DNA of 15,048 bases from an uncultured Intrasporangium sp. (lineage in GTDB: Bacteria; Actinomycetota; Actinomycetes; Actinomycetales; Dermatophilaceae). Below are positions 12,473-15,048 of the stretch, one piece after another. The position numbers and the translations under genes are program-made. The notes beneath the pieces were generated by a model, which searched no databases, was not told the origin of the DNA, and was given only the letters and a program-made list of their open reading frames with translations. The DNA lies in contig CALMNV010000282.1 in the NCBI GenBank assembly GCA_937873285.1, forward strand, positions 1 through 15,048, written 5' to 3'. Position 1 is the first letter of the stretch; every line of letters begins with the position of its first letter.

Positions 12473-14806
12473 CTAGCGCCCCGAGCCGCGCCGATCTCGC
12501 CCGTGGCCCAGCCGGTCGGGAAGCCGACGCCAAACGGACACGCCAGCCGCCGGCCACAGGAAGGACCGCGCCCGGGTGCGCCACGCCCGGGTCCGGCTCA
12601 CCCCGTGGCGGATGAAGCGGATGTCGCGGTGCAGGGTCTCGGCCTCCTGCGCCGACGTGCGGTCCGGCCGGTCGTAGCGGGCCTTCTCCAACGTCGCGGT
12701 CACCCGGCGCATCGCCTCCGCCTGCTCGGCGTCGAGGTCGCCGTGCCGGATGAAGTGCTCACGCCACTGGCGCAGGGTGCCGCCTTCCGGCGCGTCGATG
12801 CCGAGGTCGCGCAGGTGGAAGGTGAGCTCCTCCCACTCGGCCTCGATGAGCTCGCGTTGGCTCACCGCCGCCCGGCGTCGCCGCAGCCGGACGAGCCAGG
12901 CGGTGAGCGGCAGCGTGAACGTCGCGAGCAGACCGACGAGGAGGGCCGCGGCGAGGACGGCGTTGCGCGTGCTGAGGATGCCCCTGACACCCGAGCCCGC
13001 CGACTCGGCCCCGGTCGGCAGGGACCCGGCAGCCGTCGTCGCCGCGGTCGCGCTCGGCGTCGCGCCGCCGATCGGTTCGTCGACCGCGGCCGAGCGCCCA
13101 CCGCCGGTCGGTCCCGCGCCGCTGCCCGTGACGGCATACGGCGGGGGGCTGCCGGACCGGACGCCCGGGGTCGGCTCGAACCGGAGCCAGCCGAAGGAGC
13201 CGAAGTACAGCTCCGGCCAGGAGTGGGCGTCGGAGGCGCGCACGACGTACTCCTCGCCCGCTCGGGTGCCGGGCAGGAAGCCGATCGCCATCCGGGCCGG
13301 GATGCCCTGGGCGCGGGCGAGCATGATCATCGCCGTGGCGAACTGGACGCAGTAGCCGCGCCGGCTCTCGTAGAAGGAGCGGATCGGCTCGACGGTCCGG
13401 CCCTCGGCGTCACGCACGGGGGGACCGAGGTCGAGGCTGTAGGTGTAGCGCGTCGTGTCCCGCAGGTGGTCCTGGATGGCGATCGCCTTGTCGAGAATGT
13501 TCGTCCGCCCTGCCGTCACCTCGTCGGACCAGGTGGTCAGCAGCTGGCGCGCCACATCAGGCAGGGCGAGGTCCTCCATCGAGACGTCGGGACCGTGCGC
13601 GCTCGCGCTCGACGTTGCGCGCAGCAGCGGTGGGGGCGGGGCGAGGTCGGCGTAGGTGACGCGGTAGCCGCCCACGGGTGCGGCCACGCGCACGTCGCGC
13701 GTCACCGGGTCGATGGACCACGGCGTGCCCTCCATGGACACGGCAACGACCGGGTAGGGCGCGGCGACGCGCGGCGGCCGCAGGCTGTTGGCCGTGACGG
13801 TGAGCAGGTAGTCCCTGCGGCTGGAGGCTGGAGGCAGCGGCGCCGGCTGCTGCCCAGCGCCCGGTCTGCCCACGGTGAGCCACTCGCCCCGGGTGTAGTT
13901 GCTGGTGGCGACGACGCGCAGCGGGCTCGGGGACGGCGCGGTGGTGGTGTAGGTCAGCACCGGGGTCTGGTCGCGGTCGATCAGGCTCTGGGTCACGTCG
14001 AGGGTGTCGTTGAAGCCGACCGTCCCACCTCCTCCCGCCCCGGTGGTGCGGCCCAGCCCTTCGGTGAGGTATCGCGTCGGGAGGTGCGGCACGACGACGG
14101 GCACGGCGAGCGCCAGCGCGACGCCCGCGGCGCCGAGGCGCACCGCCCCGCCGCTCAGCGACCGGAGCGCCCGACGGGCACCCACGACGTCCTGGATGGC
14201 GCGGTCGTCGGAGCGCACGCCGGTGGTGCCCCACCGGCCGAAGGAGGCGCGGGCGGTGGTGTGCAGCATCGCCAGCCACAGCACCGTCGGCACGAGGAAG
14301 AAGCGCACGTCGAGCGCGGCGTCGCCGTTGGCGGACGTGATGAGGTATGCCGTGAGCAGCGCCAGTCCCGCAGCCGCCGGGCTGCGCCAGGTGGCCGCGA
14401 ACGCGTCGACGAAGAGTGCGACGACGGTGACGGCGATCACGAGCCAGACGGCGACCCCGGTGGTCAGCGGCGCCGGCGCGGTGTACTTCTGGATCGTCTC
14501 CTGCGCCTCGAGGCCGAGCTCGTTGAACCGCAGCACCGTCTCCCAGGTGGGCAGCCCCCACGAGAAGGTCGACCCGGCGAAGCGCAGGCACAGGGCGTAG
14601 GCCAGCACCCCCGTCTGGCTCCCGACGACCGCCAGACGGGAGCTCAGGGCGCCCCGAGCCAGCACGCCGACCCCGCCGACGAGGGCAATGGCTCCGGCCG
14701 CGTTCGCCATCCACGCGGCGCTCGTGAACAGCGTCGTCAGCGGATAGAGCGCCGACGCGGTGGCGAGTGCGGCGAGCAGCGTGATCCGCCATCGGCGCCG
14801 GCTCAT
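12473..14806 (-). CDS. TgpA-like membrane transglutaminase (DUF3488 + transglutaminase core)
   Basis: 777 residues. The N-terminal third has several hydrophobic helices separated by short loops (about residues 8-260), as in the DUF3488/TgpA_N region. A large extracytoplasmic part follows with the transglutaminase core: C486 in RRGYCVQFATAMIMLARAQG, H528 in SDAHSWPELYF, and the third catalytic-position acid as Glu in WLRFEPTPG (E544), usual for this family. A Ser/Ala/Gly-rich linker precedes one more membrane helix (about 612-640, VLAAALLVGLLATFTLPLTA), and the C-terminal tail resembles DUF4129 and is cytoplasmic. The enzyme is presumed to act on peptides or proteins outside the membrane; no substrate is known here. 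The ATG at 14804-14806 overlaps the TGA of the DUF58 gene as ATGA, showing translational coupling; the frame is open upstream but that part would overlap the DUF58 gene. Confidence 0.93.
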   Translation of the reverse strand: MSRRRWRITLLAALATASALYPLTTLFTSAAWMANAAGAIALVGGVGVLARGALSSRLAVVGSQTGVLAYALCLRFAGSTFSWGLPTWETVLRFNELGLEAQETIQKYTAPAPLTTGVAVWLVIAVTVVALFVDAFAATWRSPAAAGLALLTAYLITSANGDAALDVRFFLVPTVLWLAMLHTTARASFGRWGTTGVRSDDRAIQDVVGARRALRSLSGGAVRLGAAGVALALAVPVVVPHLPTRYLTEGLGRTTGAGGGGTVGFNDTLDVTQSLIDRDQTPVLTYTTTAPSPSPLRVVATSNYTRGEWLTVGRPGAGQQPAPLPPASSRRDYLLTVTANSLRPPRVAAPYPVVAVSMEGTPWSIDPVTRDVRVAAPVGGYRVTYADLAPPPPLLRATSSASAHGPDVSMEDLALPDVARQLLTTWSDEVTAGRTNILDKAIAIQDHLRDTTRYTYSLDLGPPVRDAEGRTVEPIRSFYESRRGYCVQFATAMIMLARAQGIPARMAIGFLPGTRAGEEYVVRASDAHSWPELYFGSFGWLRFEPTPGVRSGSPPPYAVTGSGAGPTGGGRSAAVDEPIGGATPSATAATTAAGSLPTGAESAGSGVRGILSTRNAVLAAALLVGLLATFTLPLTAWLVRLRRRRAAVSQRELIEAEWEELTFHLRDLGIDAPEGGTLRQWREHFIRHGDLDAEQAEAMRRVTATLEKARYDRPDRTSAQEAETLHRDIRFIRHGVSRTRAWRTRARSFLWPAAGVSVWRRLPDRLGHGRDRRGSGR

Positions 14807-15048
14807 CGGTTGCCTCCGACGGCAGCCGCGGTCAGCGCCGCCCACGCGCGGGACACGTCCTCGTCCGAGTCGACCGGCACGACCCGCCACCCGGCGAGCC
14901 GCAGGACGTCGACGTGCGCGGTGACGGGGTCGGCTGCTGGTGCGGCGCCGAAGGCGCCAGTGTCGAGGACGAAGGCCAGTCCGGTGATGCCCGGCTGCCG
15001 CAGCGTGGCGACCCGCCCGGTGACACGCGGGTCGCTGGCGCCGAGCAC
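14803..15048 (-). CDS. DUF58 domain protein, C-terminal end (cut by right window edge)
   Basis: The last 81 residues of a longer protein running past the right edge. The sequence (GITGLAFVLDTGAF followed by a variable loop, then LRLAGWRVVPVDSDEDVSRAWAAL) fits the C-terminus of actinobacterial DUF58 proteins, and the position directly before a TgpA-like transglutaminase is the standard MoxR-DUF58-TgpA order, so a moxR-type AAA+ ATPase gene is expected just beyond the window. The GTG at the very edge is not a proven start. Its TGA overlaps the ATG of the next gene by ATGA. On sequence alone the assignment would be weak; context raises it. Confidence 0.7.
   Translation of the reverse strand: MLGASDPRVTGRVATLRQPGITGLAFVLDTGAFGAAPAADPVTAHVDVLRLAGWRVVPVDSDEDVSRAWAALTAAAVGGNR

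Larger units (their letters stand above)
91..14352. repeat. Dispersed octamer GTATGCCG / CGGCATAC, 12 copies across the window
   Basis: Copies read as CGGCATAC on the plus strand start at 91, 1132, 2410, 3472, 7343, 10922 and 13132; copies read as GTATGCCG start at 1728, 3182, 4657, 10523 and 14345. Eleven are inside genes and one (10523) is in the hairpin behind sigA. The base before GTATGCCG is always C or G. Every occurrence I found of the core GTATGCC carries the final G. The function is unknown. Confidence 0.85.

Noticed and set aside
1..15048. Mobile element, prophage, defence system or biosynthetic cluster.
   Set aside because: No transposase, integrase, flanking repeats, nuclease/defence genes, CRISPR repeats or assembly-line enzymes; composition is uniform and the genes are ordinary core families.

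Overview
This window is a GC-rich (roughly 72%) actinobacterial chromosome segment, most likely from Micrococcales and possibly Intrasporangiaceae; the genus is not proven. The evidence is extreme GC at third codon positions, a PAC2 family protein, a DUF4192 protein, a SAM-IV riboswitch, and a primary sigma factor with a long Ala/Lys-rich plus acidic N-terminal extension. I see no mobile elements, CRISPR array, rRNA or tRNA. It reads as a normal, densely packed core region, and no stretch of 300 bases lacks a gene.

Layout. (1) 2-637 (+): 3' part of a PAC2 family gene, cut by the left edge. (2) 677-3676 (-): a two-gene unit of a PatB/MalY-type PLP C-S lyase/aminotransferase followed by a family A DNA polymerase without a 5' nuclease domain. 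The first gene looks leaderless. (3) 3793-6627 (+): an EcsC-family protein, a short DUF1232 (YkvA-like) membrane protein, and a DUF4192 protein carrying nine tandem 9-bp units (Gly-Asn-Ala). (4) 6640-7950 (+): a SAM-IV riboswitch controlling metX, with a hairpin terminator behind it. (5) 8116-8517 (+): a universal stress protein with a strong Shine-Dalgarno. (6) 8575-10493 (+): a perfect TATAAT promoter element, a leader of about 160 nt, and the primary sigma factor gene. (7) 10601-11918 (+): an SDR oxidoreductase and a YfcE-type metallophosphoesterase, closely coupled. (8) 11945-15048 (-): a DUF58 protein (cut by the right edge), a TgpA-like transmembrane transglutaminase overlapping it by ATGA, and an RsbW-like ATP-binding protein. 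A perfect 14-bp palindrome separates the two converging transcripts.

How parts connect. MetX makes O-acetylhomoserine for methionine synthesis and its mRNA senses S-adenosylmethionine. The PatB/MalY-type lyase could cleave cystathionine in the same pathway, but it is a separate transcript about 3 kb away. The sigma factor, the stress protein and the RsbW-like protein belong to general transcription and stress functions, but nothing in the sequence shows that they act together.

Most unusual signal. The octamer GTATGCCG (reverse complement CGGCATAC) occurs 12 times, against roughly 0.5 expected by my rough base-composition estimate. It occurs in all three reading frames, uses otherwise rare codons (TAT, CAT, GCA, ATA), and one copy sits at the tip of the hairpin behind the sigma factor gene. 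This suggests a DNA-level signal rather than a protein or codon effect.
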